This document shows, one piece after another, positions 25,556 through 32,635 of a stretch of DNA of 64,000 bases. The notes beneath the pieces were generated by a model, which saw only the letters and a program-made list of their open reading frames with translations, did not search any database and had not been told where the DNA came from. The DNA lies in the NCBI GenBank assembly GCA_016934415.1, contig JAFGSW010000021.1, forward strand, positions 28,719-92,718. The letters are read 5' to 3'. Within the stretch, counting starts at the first letter, position 1; each line of letters opens with the position of its first letter. A program made the position numbers and the translations under genes. The DNA is from Spirochaetales bacterium. Lineage in GTDB: Bacteria; Spirochaetota; Spirochaetia; SZUA-6; RPPD01.

Positions 25556-26974
25556 TCACTCTGCGGCCAGGCCGCAGGCCTTCATGAGGGCGCCGAGCTT
25601 GTTGGCGGTTTCCTCGAGCTCCTTGTGCGGCAGGGAATCGTAGACGATGCCGGCCCCGGCCTGCAGGACGAGCAATCCGTCCTTTTTCAGGGCGCAGCGA
25701 ATGGCGATGCAGGAATCGAGGCTTCCGCCCGGCTCAACGTAACCCACGATCCCGGCGTAGAATCCCCGCTTGGGCTTCTCGAGCGAGTCCAATACCTCGA
25801 TGGCCTTGATCTTGGGGGCGCCGGAAACGGTGCCGGCCGGGAACGAGGCGCGGAGGGCGTCGAGCCCCGTTTTGTCCGCTTTCAGCGTGCCGGTCACCTC
25901 GGAGACGATGTGCATCACGTGCGAGTATTTCTCAATCGCCATCATTTCCGTGGGCGCCACGCTTCCCGGCTCGCACATGCGTCCCAGATCGTTGCGCGCC
26001 AGGTCGACGAGCATGAGGTGCTCGGCGCGCTCCTTCTCGTCGGCCAGGAGCTCCTTCTCGAGGGCCGCCTCCTCGACCGGGTCCTTCCCGCGGCGACGCG
26101 TTCCGGCGAGCGGCCGGATGAGGGCCTGACGCCCCTCCACCTTGACGTGCACCTCGGGCGAGGCGCCGAAGAGCTGGAATGCGCCGCAATTCAGGTAGAA
26201 CATGTAGGGCGAGGGATTGAAGGAGCGAAGGTTCCGGTACCCCTGGAGGGCGTCCAGGTCGGTCTTGACGTAGAGTCGGCGCGAGAGCACGCCCTGCAGG
26301 AGATTGCCGCGGATGATCTCTTCACGAACCTTCTCCACGCCTCGCATGTACTCCTCTTCCTCGCCCTCTCTCTTCACGATCTCGGCGGAGACCGTCTTCC
26401 GCTCCCCGGCCATAAAGTTGAAGTCGAGGTCGTTCAGGCGGGACTCGATGTCGTCGAGCTCCTTCTCAAGGTCGACGGCCGTTTCTTTGTAATTGAGGCC
26501 GATGAGAACTATCGTGTCCGTATAGTGATCGAACAGCAGGAACACGTGCCCGAGGAGGAACATGGCGTCGGGCAGGCCGAACTCGTCGGTTTTGGGCTTG
26601 AGACGGATGGTGTCGAAGTGAGCCGCGAACTCATAGGTCAGAAATCCGATGCCGCCGGCCGGGAAAGGGTATTCCGGCTTGGCGCCCGCGTGCTGGTTGG
26701 CGAAGTACAGGAGCACGTCGAGGATGTCCCGGTATGCGCCCTTGAGCCGGAATCGTTTGCCCTTGGTCTCCATCGAAATTTCGTCGCCCGTCTGCACGAT
26801 GCGCGCCGCCTCCTTCACGAGGAGGAGGGACCAGCGCTCCTTGCCCCTGTGGAACGACGCCGACTCGAGCAGCGCTTCGCAGGAAAGCTTCTCCGCCAGC
26901 GAATACGGCGTGAACCGCTCGCCCGGCAGGGTGCGTACGATCAGGTTTTTCGTTCGAACCGCGCTTTGCATCAT
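25556..26974 (-). CDS. trpE: Anthranilate synthase component I
   Basis: Makes anthranilate from chorismate with ammonia from TrpG, committing carbon to tryptophan. It shows LLES in EALLESASFHRG, the classic tryptophan feedback-binding element, plus the core IRPLAGTRRRG (Ala where PabB has Lys), VDLARNDLGRM, PAGTVSGAPKIKA, FYAGIVGYV and LQAGAGIVYDS. Several ATGs occur in a row; AAAGGA directly precedes GATTGATGATGATG, so the start is at 26974 or a neighbouring ATG. The 472-residue length is normal. A promoter with an overlapping palindrome and a possible leader peptide lie about 170-275 bp upstream. Confidence 0.96.
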   Translation of the reverse strand: MMQSAVRTKNLIVRTLPGERFTPYSLAEKLSCEALLESASFHRGKERWSLLLVKEAARIVQTGDEISMETKGKRFRLKGAYRDILDVLLYFANQHAGAKPEYPFPAGGIGFLTYEFAAHFDTIRLKPKTDEFGLPDAMFLLGHVFLLFDHYTDTIVLIGLNYKETAVDLEKELDDIESRLNDLDFNFMAGERKTVSAEIVKREGEEEEYMRGVEKVREEIIRGNLLQGVLSRRLYVKTDLDALQGYRNLRSFNPSPYMFYLNCGAFQLFGASPEVHVKVEGRQALIRPLAGTRRRGKDPVEEAALEKELLADEKERAEHLMLVDLARNDLGRMCEPGSVAPTEMMAIEKYSHVMHIVSEVTGTLKADKTGLDALRASFPAGTVSGAPKIKAIEVLDSLEKPKRGFYAGIVGYVEPGGSLDSCIAIRCALKKDGLLVLQAGAGIVYDSLPHKELEETANKLGALMKACGLAAE

Positions 26975-27107
26975 CATCAATCCTTTCACCGTCATTCTTT
27001 CGACCGCCGTCGCGCTCGCGACGCCCGAATCCACCGCCTTCAAGGCTCTCTGCGGCTTTTACTCACTGTCGTGGAATGCCGGCCTGAACGCGGGAAGGCG
27101 TCCGCAA

Positions 27108-27144
27108 CCGGCGGAAGGATCGAAACCTAAAATCGCTCCGCCGG
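27108..27144 (-). promoter_or_regulatory. Stem-loop directly after the putative trp leader peptide
   Basis: Perfect 8-bp stem CCGGCGGA (minus strand 27144-27137) with TCCGCCGG (27115-27108) around a 21-base loop. It begins right after the leader-peptide stop codon. A smaller GGCGC-tgtt-GCGCC hairpin overlaps the second Trp codon region just upstream. No T-run follows the large stem, so it is not a classical intrinsic terminator. Confidence 0.4.
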
Positions 27145-27213
27145 TCAGGCGCAACAGCGCCACGACCGGGAGGGGAATACCACCGAATGTCCGAGAAACC
27201 AGTGTTTCTTCAT
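27145..27213 (-). CDS. Possible trp leader peptide (22 codons, two Trp)
   Basis: An ORF too short for the track: MKKHWFLGHSVVFPSRSWRCCA then TGA. It contains Trp codons at positions 5 and 18 of 22. It lies between the trp promoter and trpE, with its ATG 8 bases after the -10 hexamer, so it would be translated from a leaderless message. Hairpins follow at its 3' end. Trp-rich leader peptides control trp operons by attenuation in several bacteria, but usually carry adjacent Trp codons and a terminator with a T-run, both missing here. The call rests on position and composition only. Confidence 0.35.
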   Translation of the reverse strand: MKKHWFLGHSVVFPSRSWRCCA

Positions 27214-27225
27214 ATAGAAACACTG
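27200..27225. promoter_or_regulatory. Palindromic operator candidate overlapping the trp promoter
   Basis: CAGTGTTTC-ttcatata-GAAACACTG is a perfect 9+9 bp palindrome that covers the -10 and the transcription start region of the trp promoter. A dimeric repressor bound here would block RNA polymerase. It does not resemble the E. coli TrpR operator core CTAGTTAACTAG. Confidence 0.5.
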
Positions 27226-27250
27226 TAACAAATTACAATTCCCGTGTCAA
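27222..27250 (-). promoter_or_regulatory. trp operon promoter
   Basis: On the minus strand TTGACA (27245-27250), 17 bp, TACAGT (27222-27227). This is the only good promoter upstream of trpE. The leader to trpE is about 240 bases. Confidence 0.6.
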
Positions 27251-27278
27251 GGGGTTTTTTGTGGATCAACTTCCTGAA

Positions 27279-27535
27279 GAGAACTACGGATAGGACGCGG
27301 ATAAGAGGAGAGGAAAAAAGGAGAAGATAAATAGAGTCGAAAAATACGGTGACAAGCAGAGAGAATTACAAGCCGTTTATTTTCCTGAAACTTTTTTTAA
27401 GTTAATTATTTCTAGATTCTCGAGTTTGCTAATAGCCTTTTCCACTTTCAACTTCGACTTCATTCACTCCAGCTTGTTCTCTCTTCAAGACTTTCCATTA
27501 TCCGCGCCCTATCCGCGTCATCCGTAGTTTTTCTT
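27279..27535. repeat. CACGGAT inverted-repeat element (copy E)
   Basis: The left arm GAGAACTACGGATAGGACGCGGATAAGAGG starts at 27279. The right arm TTATCCGCGCCCTATCCGCGTCATCCGTAGTTTTTC ends at 27535. The arms pair over several blocks (CTACGGAT / ATCCGTAG, AGGACGCGGATAA / TTATCCGCGCCCT). The interior of about 190 bp is A+T-rich and non-coding. It separates the divergent trp promoter and the strong promoter of the 27606 gene. Confidence 0.85.
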
Positions 27536-27552
27536 CTTTTTCGCGAAATTGT

Positions 27553-27582
27553 TTGACACCTCCGTCTTCGTTGCTGTATAAT
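27553..27582 (+). promoter_or_regulatory. Perfect-consensus promoter
   Basis: TTGACA (27553-27558), 18 bp, TATAAT (27577-27582). Both hexamers match the sigma-70 consensus exactly. GGGAGGG (27596-27602) and ATG (27606) follow. Confidence 0.75.
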
Positions 27583-27605
27583 GAAAGCGTATCCTGGGAG
27601 GGAAC

Positions 27606-28175
27606 ATGAATAAAATTTTTTCTTCGAGCGACGCGGACGCTCTCGAGCGCCTGCGCGATCAAAAGCAGCGTGACATCAGGAAACCCGAAGGCAAGCCCGC
27701 GGTGGGGAAGTCCGATTCGCGCCGTCGCGCGGCCGGGGCCGACCTGCTCGACGTGGCCGACGAGGTGTCGGTCGCGGGAAACCGACTGACGCTCCGGTAC
27801 GAGCGCACATTGCAGGGGCTCCTGGCGGTGCGGACGCTTCTCGAGGAGCCCGAGGGCGACCGCGAGGCCGGTCTGACGGCGATCATCGATCAGACGCGCT
27901 TTCAGGACGAGGCGGTGCTCTCCGACTACGCCAAGACGCTTCGCTTCGCCGTAAGCGACTCGGACCGGATCGCGATCGATTATCTGATCAGGATTTTTCA
28001 GGACAAACTGCAATCCTCGGCCAGAGACCAAATCATCCGGGAAAATCTCCAGGCCGCCTCGTCGCTGATGCCCGATGAATTGTTGAAAGGCGTCGTAAAC
28101 GCTCTGCGGAGCGAAGGGCTGCCCCAGGTGTCGATCGCGCGGCAACGGGCGATCGAGCTTCTCCGCGCACTTTAG
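27606..28175 (+). CDS. Protein of unknown function behind a consensus promoter
   Basis: A 189-residue soluble protein. The N-terminus is charged and probably disordered (DALERLRDQKQRDIRKPEGKPAVGKSDSRRR). The rest is helical with regularly spaced hydrophobics (TLQGLLAVRTLLEEPEGD, AVLSDYAKTLRFAVSDSDRIAIDYLIRIFQDKLQ). The C-terminal half resembles a helical repeat or HEAT-like hairpins but is not assigned to a family. There is no signal peptide and no cysteine. It has the best promoter in the window and a strong ribosome site, so it is expected to be well expressed. It is convergent with mutS; the C-termini are about 70 bp apart. Confidence 0.75.
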   Translation: MNKIFSSSDADALERLRDQKQRDIRKPEGKPAVGKSDSRRRAAGADLLDVADEVSVAGNRLTLRYERTLQGLLAVRTLLEEPEGDREAGLTAIIDQTRFQDEAVLSDYAKTLRFAVSDSDRIAIDYLIRIFQDKLQSSARDQIIRENLQAASSLMPDELLKGVVNALRSEGLPQVSIARQRAIELLRAL

Positions 28176-28244
28176 CGGGTTGTTGAGAACGTAGAGCTTT
28201 TTCAACGGCCTGTGTGAGAAGCTGACGGGCGACACTTCATCTCC

Positions 28245-30908
28245 TCATTTTTTTCGGTCTGCATCCCCTCCGTACCGCGCATTCGATCCGGCCGCCATGT
28301 CCTGCCTTCCATCCGTTTCCTCTTCCAGCAGCTCGGCCTTGAAACGGGCAAGCAGGTTGAGGGCGTCGAGCGGCCGCAACCCGTCGACCGACAGTCCCTT
28401 GATCGCCTCGAGCACCATTTCCGATTGAGAAAACAATGAAGGCTGGGCGGGAGCGCGTTCGGCGTCGGCTCCGGCGGCGACGGTCTCCCTCGCCAGCGTG
28501 AGGGCGTTTCGTTGGAGACGGCGGGCGGTCTTGATCACTTCCTCCGGCAGACCAGCCAGCTGCGCCACATGAACCCCGTACGAGCTGTCGGCCGGCCCGG
28601 GCTTTATCTTTTTCAAGAAAGCGATCGTCCCTTCCCGTTCGACGACCTCGAGGGAAAAATTGGCCAGCTTCTCGTGCTCGATGCGGGTGAGCTCGTGGAA
28701 ATGGGTCGCGAACAGGGTCTTGGACCGCACGCGCTCGAGGATGAACAGCGTGACCGCCCAGGCGATGGCGAGTCCGTCGGCCGTGCTCGTGCCGCGGCCC
28801 ACCTCGTCCATGACGATGAGGCTCTTGGGCGTCGCCTGACGGAGGATATTCGCCGTTTCGTTCATTTCTATGAGAAAGGTCGATTCGCCGCGCGCCAGGT
28901 TGTCGCTCGCTCCGACGCGGCAAAAAATGCGGTCCACCACCCCGATCTCGGCCGACTCGGCGGGCACGAACGATCCGATCTGGGCGAGGAGGACGATCAA
29001 CGCCGTCTGGCGCAGGTAGGTGGACTTGCCGGCCATGTTCGGACCGGTGAGGATGACGAACGACCGCTGCCGTGTGTCGAGCGAGACGGAATTGGGCACG
29101 AACGCCCCGCCCGGCAGGTTTGCCTCCACCACCGGGTGCCGCCCCTCGCGGATCTCGAGACGCTCATGGTCACCCACCGCGGGGCAGGTGTAGCCGTACA
29201 GCGTGGCGGCGTAGGCGAAAGATTGGAGGACATCGAGCGCCGCCGCCGCCCGCGCCGCCTCCATGAGCTCAACGGTGACGTCCTTGACGGCTTTCCTCAC
29301 CTTGAGAAAGAGGTCCCGCTCGAGATCCACGATCTTCTGGGCGGCGTCGTTCATCTCCTCCTCCCGGTCGATGAGCTCCTGGGTCGTAAACCGCTCCCCG
29401 CCCACCAGCGACTGGCGGCGGATGAAATGATCGGGCACCAGGTGGCGGTTGGCCTTCGTCACCTCGTAGTAATACCCGATGATCCGGTTGTAGCGAAGCT
29501 TGAGCGAAGCGATGCCGGTTTTCGTTTTTTCGGCTTCGAGCGAGCGCTCGAGCACCTCCCGCGTATGGTCGCGAATCTCGCGCAGCCGGTCGAGTTCGGC
29601 GTCGTAGCCGGGACGGATGAGGTTGCCTTCGGTGAGGAGGAGCGACGGCTCGTCGAGGAGAGCCTGCCGCACCAAATCGGCCGCTTCAGTCAACCGCCGC
29701 CGGTCTGTGCCCGCCGCGCGGGCGAGAAAGGGAGGCGCTTCCTCCCGTGAGAGCGCGGCCGTGACGTCGAAAAACGAGGCGAGCGATTGGGCCAGGGAGA
29801 CGAGGTCCTTGGCGTGGGCCCGATCCATGGCCACCCGCGTGCCGAGCCGTTCCAGGTCGAGCGTCCGTCCCAAAAGCTCCCGCACCTTGGAGAGCACGAG
29901 CTGGTGTTTATGGAAAAACGATACGCACTCCTGCCGCTCACGAACTGCCTCAGGGTCGAGAAGCGGGGCGAGGATCCAGGAATGGAGGCGCCGCGCTCCC
30001 ATGGCGGTTTTCGTGTGGTTGAGCACCTCGAGCAGGGTGAAGCGACGCGAACCGTCCTGGAGGTTCTTGACGAGTTCCAGGTTTTTCTGCGTCGACTCGT
30101 CGAGTTGGAGATGGCTGTTTTCCGAATACACCCGGATGTCGCGGATGTGCGGCAGCAGCGTCCGGGCCGTATCCTCGACATAGGAGAGGATGATGCCGGC
30201 GGCCGCCACTTCCGGCGCATCCGGCCGCAGCCCGAATCCCCGGAGGTTGACCACGCCGAAGGTCCGCTTCAACCGCTCGAAATTGGCGTCCAGGTCGAAG
30301 CTCCACGCCGGATAGCGGTTGACGACGAGGTTGTCCCGCTCGCCCAGGAGCCGGCCGATGAGCGGGTCTGAGGCGAGCAGCGATTCCTCGATGATGATCT
30401 CCTTCGGGTCGAGGCGGTAGAGCTCCCGCTTGAGCGGCTCCTCGGCCCGCTTATGGGGAAACCGCGTGGCGGCGAACTCGGCGGTGGAAAGGTCGATGGA
30501 GGCGAGCGCGACCATGTCCTTCACCCGCGCCAGGGCGACCAGATAATTGTTGTGCGAACGATCGAGCAGGCCCTCGTCCACCAGCGTGCCCGGCGTGATG
30601 ATCTCCACGATTTCCCGGGTCACGATCCCCTTGCCCGGACGGGGCTCCGAGGTCTGCTCGCACACGGCGATTTTCTTCCCCGCCTTGATAAGTCGGGCGA
30701 TGTAATTGGCGCCGGCATGGTACGGAATGCCGCACATGGGCACGCCGTTCCGCTGCGTCAGGGTGAGATCGAGGAGTGAGGATACTTCCCGGGCGTCATC
30801 GTCGAACATCTCATAGAAATCTCCCAAACGAAAAAAAAGGACGGCGTCCTTGTGGTTGTGCTTGATTTTATTGTATTGAGTCATCATGGGAGTTGTTGTT
30901 TCGGGCAT
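28245..30908 (-). CDS. mutS: DNA mismatch repair protein MutS
   Basis: Recognises mismatches and small loops and starts repair with MutL. The true start is ATG 30908; the track's extension to 31403 is antisense to the STAS gene. The 887 residues include the mismatch-contacting FxE motif in LGDFYEMF near the N-terminus, the clamp and lever domains, and a C-terminal ABC-type ATPase with GPNMAGKSTYLRQ (Walker A), ESTFLIEMNETANIL, SLIVMDEVGRGTSTADG (Walker B and signature) and FATHFHELT. The start has no Shine-Dalgarno but a TATAAT six bases upstream, so the message is probably leaderless. Confidence 0.97.
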   Translation of the reverse strand: MPETTTPMMTQYNKIKHNHKDAVLFFRLGDFYEMFDDDAREVSSLLDLTLTQRNGVPMCGIPYHAGANYIARLIKAGKKIAVCEQTSEPRPGKGIVTREIVEIITPGTLVDEGLLDRSHNNYLVALARVKDMVALASIDLSTAEFAATRFPHKRAEEPLKRELYRLDPKEIIIEESLLASDPLIGRLLGERDNLVVNRYPAWSFDLDANFERLKRTFGVVNLRGFGLRPDAPEVAAAGIILSYVEDTARTLLPHIRDIRVYSENSHLQLDESTQKNLELVKNLQDGSRRFTLLEVLNHTKTAMGARRLHSWILAPLLDPEAVRERQECVSFFHKHQLVLSKVRELLGRTLDLERLGTRVAMDRAHAKDLVSLAQSLASFFDVTAALSREEAPPFLARAAGTDRRRLTEAADLVRQALLDEPSLLLTEGNLIRPGYDAELDRLREIRDHTREVLERSLEAEKTKTGIASLKLRYNRIIGYYYEVTKANRHLVPDHFIRRQSLVGGERFTTQELIDREEEMNDAAQKIVDLERDLFLKVRKAVKDVTVELMEAARAAAALDVLQSFAYAATLYGYTCPAVGDHERLEIREGRHPVVEANLPGGAFVPNSVSLDTRQRSFVILTGPNMAGKSTYLRQTALIVLLAQIGSFVPAESAEIGVVDRIFCRVGASDNLARGESTFLIEMNETANILRQATPKSLIVMDEVGRGTSTADGLAIAWAVTLFILERVRSKTLFATHFHELTRIEHEKLANFSLEVVEREGTIAFLKKIKPGPADSSYGVHVAQLAGLPEEVIKTARRLQRNALTLARETVAAGADAERAPAQPSLFSQSEMVLEAIKGLSVDGLRPLDALNLLARFKAELLEEETDGRQDMAAGSNARYGGDADRKK

Positions 30909-30914
30909 AAATGG

Positions 30915-30943
30915 ATTATATTTGAATGGATGGCGGAACACAA
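30915..30943 (-). promoter_or_regulatory. Putative leaderless promoter of mutS
   Basis: On the minus strand TTGTGT (30938-30943), 17 bp, TATAAT (30915-30920), 6 bp, ATG (30908). The -10 is a perfect consensus placed so that transcription should begin at the A of the start codon. Confidence 0.55.
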
Positions 30944-31001
30944 GGCCGGCGGATGCGAGCCGGTCGCGGGTCTCCGCTCCGCGGGAAGGAAACCGCAGTC
31001 C

Positions 31002-31583
31002 ATGATGAACGACGCCATTCTCTACGGTGAGGCGGACAACGATATTTTCATTCGGGCGTTGGGACGGGTGACGGTCAATATCTGCTATGAGCTCCGCGAT
31101 CGGATATTCACCCGTTTGGGCGATCTGCCCCACGTGGGGAACATTTACATCGATTTGTCCCGCTGCGATTACATGGACTCGACGTTCATGGGGATCATAC
31201 TCGGGATCAACAAGAAACTCAAAAATGTAACCGACACGGGATTGACGCTCGTGTGTCCGACGGTTGAGTGCAGCAATCTCTTCACCGCGCTCAATATCAT
31301 GCGCTTCTTCACCGTCCACGAAGGCCTCGTGTCCTTCCCTTCCACGCTGGAAACGATCTCGTCGAGCCACAGGCCGACGCCCGACTTCATGCTCGCCGCC
31401 CACGACGAGCTGGCGGAGGTCTCGTCCGCCAACGCGGACAAGTTTCGCATTCTCCGGGAAATACTGCAGAAAAAAGTGATCGAGGAACGGCGCAAGGCCA
31501 CCGAGCGGGGCCTCGAAATCGAAGAGGAGACCGACGAAGAGCCGCCCCCCCCGTCGCCCACCATTGTCATGTCCGACGATTGA
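31002..31583 (+). CDS. STAS-domain protein (anti-sigma-factor-antagonist-like) with acidic tail
   Basis: About 193 residues. The track start at 30852 overlaps mutS and its promoter. The ATG pair at 31002/31005 has AAGGAA about nine bases upstream and is preferred. Residues about 5-105 are a STAS domain: ALGRVTVNICYELRDRIF, then IYIDLSRCDYMDSTFMGIILGINKKL, where Ser in DSTFMG is the usual phosphorylation site. The remaining 80 residues (ending EEETDEEPPPPSPTIVMSDD) are charged and proline-rich and not typical of SpoIIAA. It probably joins a partner-switching pathway, but no anti-sigma kinase or phosphatase gene is nearby. It is convergent with ruvX. Confidence 0.85.
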   Translation: MMNDAILYGEADNDIFIRALGRVTVNICYELRDRIFTRLGDLPHVGNIYIDLSRCDYMDSTFMGIILGINKKLKNVTDTGLTLVCPTVECSNLFTALNIMRFFTVHEGLVSFPSTLETISSSHRPTPDFMLAAHDELAEVSSANADKFRILREILQKKVIEERRKATERGLEIEEETDEEPPPPSPTIVMSDD

Positions 31584-31633
31584 TCGTCACTCGATCCGCG
31601 TGAACGCTTCAACGGGAAAGAACGCTCGCCGCG

Positions 31634-32056
31634 TCAGATAGTACGCTCCTGAAGCGAATCGAGATATCGCTTCAGGATGAGCGCCGCGGCGATTTGATCG
31701 ACTTTCTCCTTATAGGCGCGGCGGCGTTTTCCGTGTGCGCGGATGACGGCTTCGGCTTCGCGGCTCGAGTAACTCTCGTCAATGAGCCGGCAGGCGACGG
31801 CATGTTGCTCGAGAAGCGCCCGGATCCGGCGCGCGAGACGGGCGGGCTCCCGCTCCGGACCGCCCGCTTCCCCCGGGCACCCGATGATCACCAGGTCGAC
31901 GTCCTCGCGGCCCGCGATCTCAAGCACGTCGGCGACCAGGCGCTCCGGGGTGGTGAAGGGAAAAGTCGTGAAGGGCCGGGCGAAGAGCCGCAATGGATCG
32001 GAGAGGGCGACACCGACGCGCCGGGTGCCGACGTCGAGTCCCATGATCCTTTTCAT
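31634..32056 (-). CDS. ruvX: RuvX / YqgF-type RNase H-fold nuclease
   Basis: A 140-residue protein with the YqgF signatures: MGLDVGTRRVGVALSDP (first catalytic Asp), VIIGCPG, and LIDESYSSREAEAVIRAHGKRRRAYKEKVDQIAAALILKRYL with the late Glu and Asp. The family acts in 16S rRNA 5'-end processing and was first proposed as a Holliday-junction resolvase. The usual G.P substrate loop reads CPGEAGGPE here. It follows skp by 33 bp on the same strand and may be the last gene of the bamA operon. Confidence 0.93.
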   Translation of the reverse strand: MKRIMGLDVGTRRVGVALSDPLRLFARPFTTFPFTTPERLVADVLEIAGREDVDLVIIGCPGEAGGPEREPARLARRIRALLEQHAVACRLIDESYSSREAEAVIRAHGKRRRAYKEKVDQIAAALILKRYLDSLQERTI

Positions 32057-32089
32057 ACGTTCGTACCGGACGGGCGGCGGGCCGCCGGT

Positions 32090-32617
32090 TCACCGGCTGA
32101 GGTATTCGATGACATCCTGGGTTATGTCGACGTCCTTGGAATAATACATGATCGCAGGATCGGTGGTCTTCAGGATGAGCGAGTAGCTGTCCCGCACCGC
32201 GATTCGCTCGATGACGTTCAGGATATCGCCGTAAAAAGCGCTTGACTTGCTGACCGCTTCGAACTTCTTGTCGTACTCGAGTTTGCGATAACGATATAGA
32301 TCCCTTTGGTATTCCTTCCGCTCGTTCGCTTTTTTTTCGTATTCGAGCGCCGCCCGGTCGTCCTGATCGTTTTTGGCTTTGGCCTGGAGCGCTTCCAGAT
32401 CCGTGATCTCCTTGCTGATTTTATTCAGCTGGGTCTCCGTCTCGGTCCAGTAGTCCATGAGCTCCTTGACGGCCGGGGATTTGGTGTAAAAGGCATTGAC
32501 CACCTTGTTCATGTCGACGACGCCCACCTTGGTGATCTGCTGTTGACCGTACGCCGCGACGCCGGCCGATAAAAATAGGGCGAATCCGATCGCCGCGAGG
32601 CGCGCTGGATTCCGCAT
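32090..32617 (-). CDS. skp: Skp/OmpH-family periplasmic chaperone
   Basis: A 175-residue exported protein: signal peptide to about AAYG, then QQITKVGVVDMNKVVNAFY, matching the strand that begins Skp/OmpH (..IAVVDMQKVF). A long charged coiled-coil hairpin follows (LNKISKEITDLEALQAKAKNDQDD ... YEKKANERKEYQRDLYRYRKLEYDKKFEAV), and the protein returns to a strand and helix (IAVRDSYSLILKTTDPAIMYYSKDVDITQDVIEYL). Skp trimers hold unfolded outer-membrane proteins on their way to BamA. The gene lies 18 bp after bamA, the same arrangement as in many diderms, which supports the call. Confidence 0.9.
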   Translation of the reverse strand: MRNPARLAAIGFALFLSAGVAAYGQQQITKVGVVDMNKVVNAFYTKSPAVKELMDYWTETETQLNKISKEITDLEALQAKAKNDQDDRAALEYEKKANERKEYQRDLYRYRKLEYDKKFEAVSKSSAFYGDILNVIERIAVRDSYSLILKTTDPAIMYYSKDVDITQDVIEYLSR

Positions 32618-32635
32618 AATCGTCCTCCTTCCACC

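Noticed and set aside
23735-27130. 1131-residue plus-strand ORF across the trp genes
   Set aside because: Antisense shadow with repetitive His/Asp/Gly/Val composition; the minus strand encodes trpGD and trpE with complete motifs.
30909-31403. N-terminal extension of mutS in the ORF track
   Set aside because: It is antisense to the STAS gene, has no MutS similarity, and a TATAAT lies just before ATG 30908.
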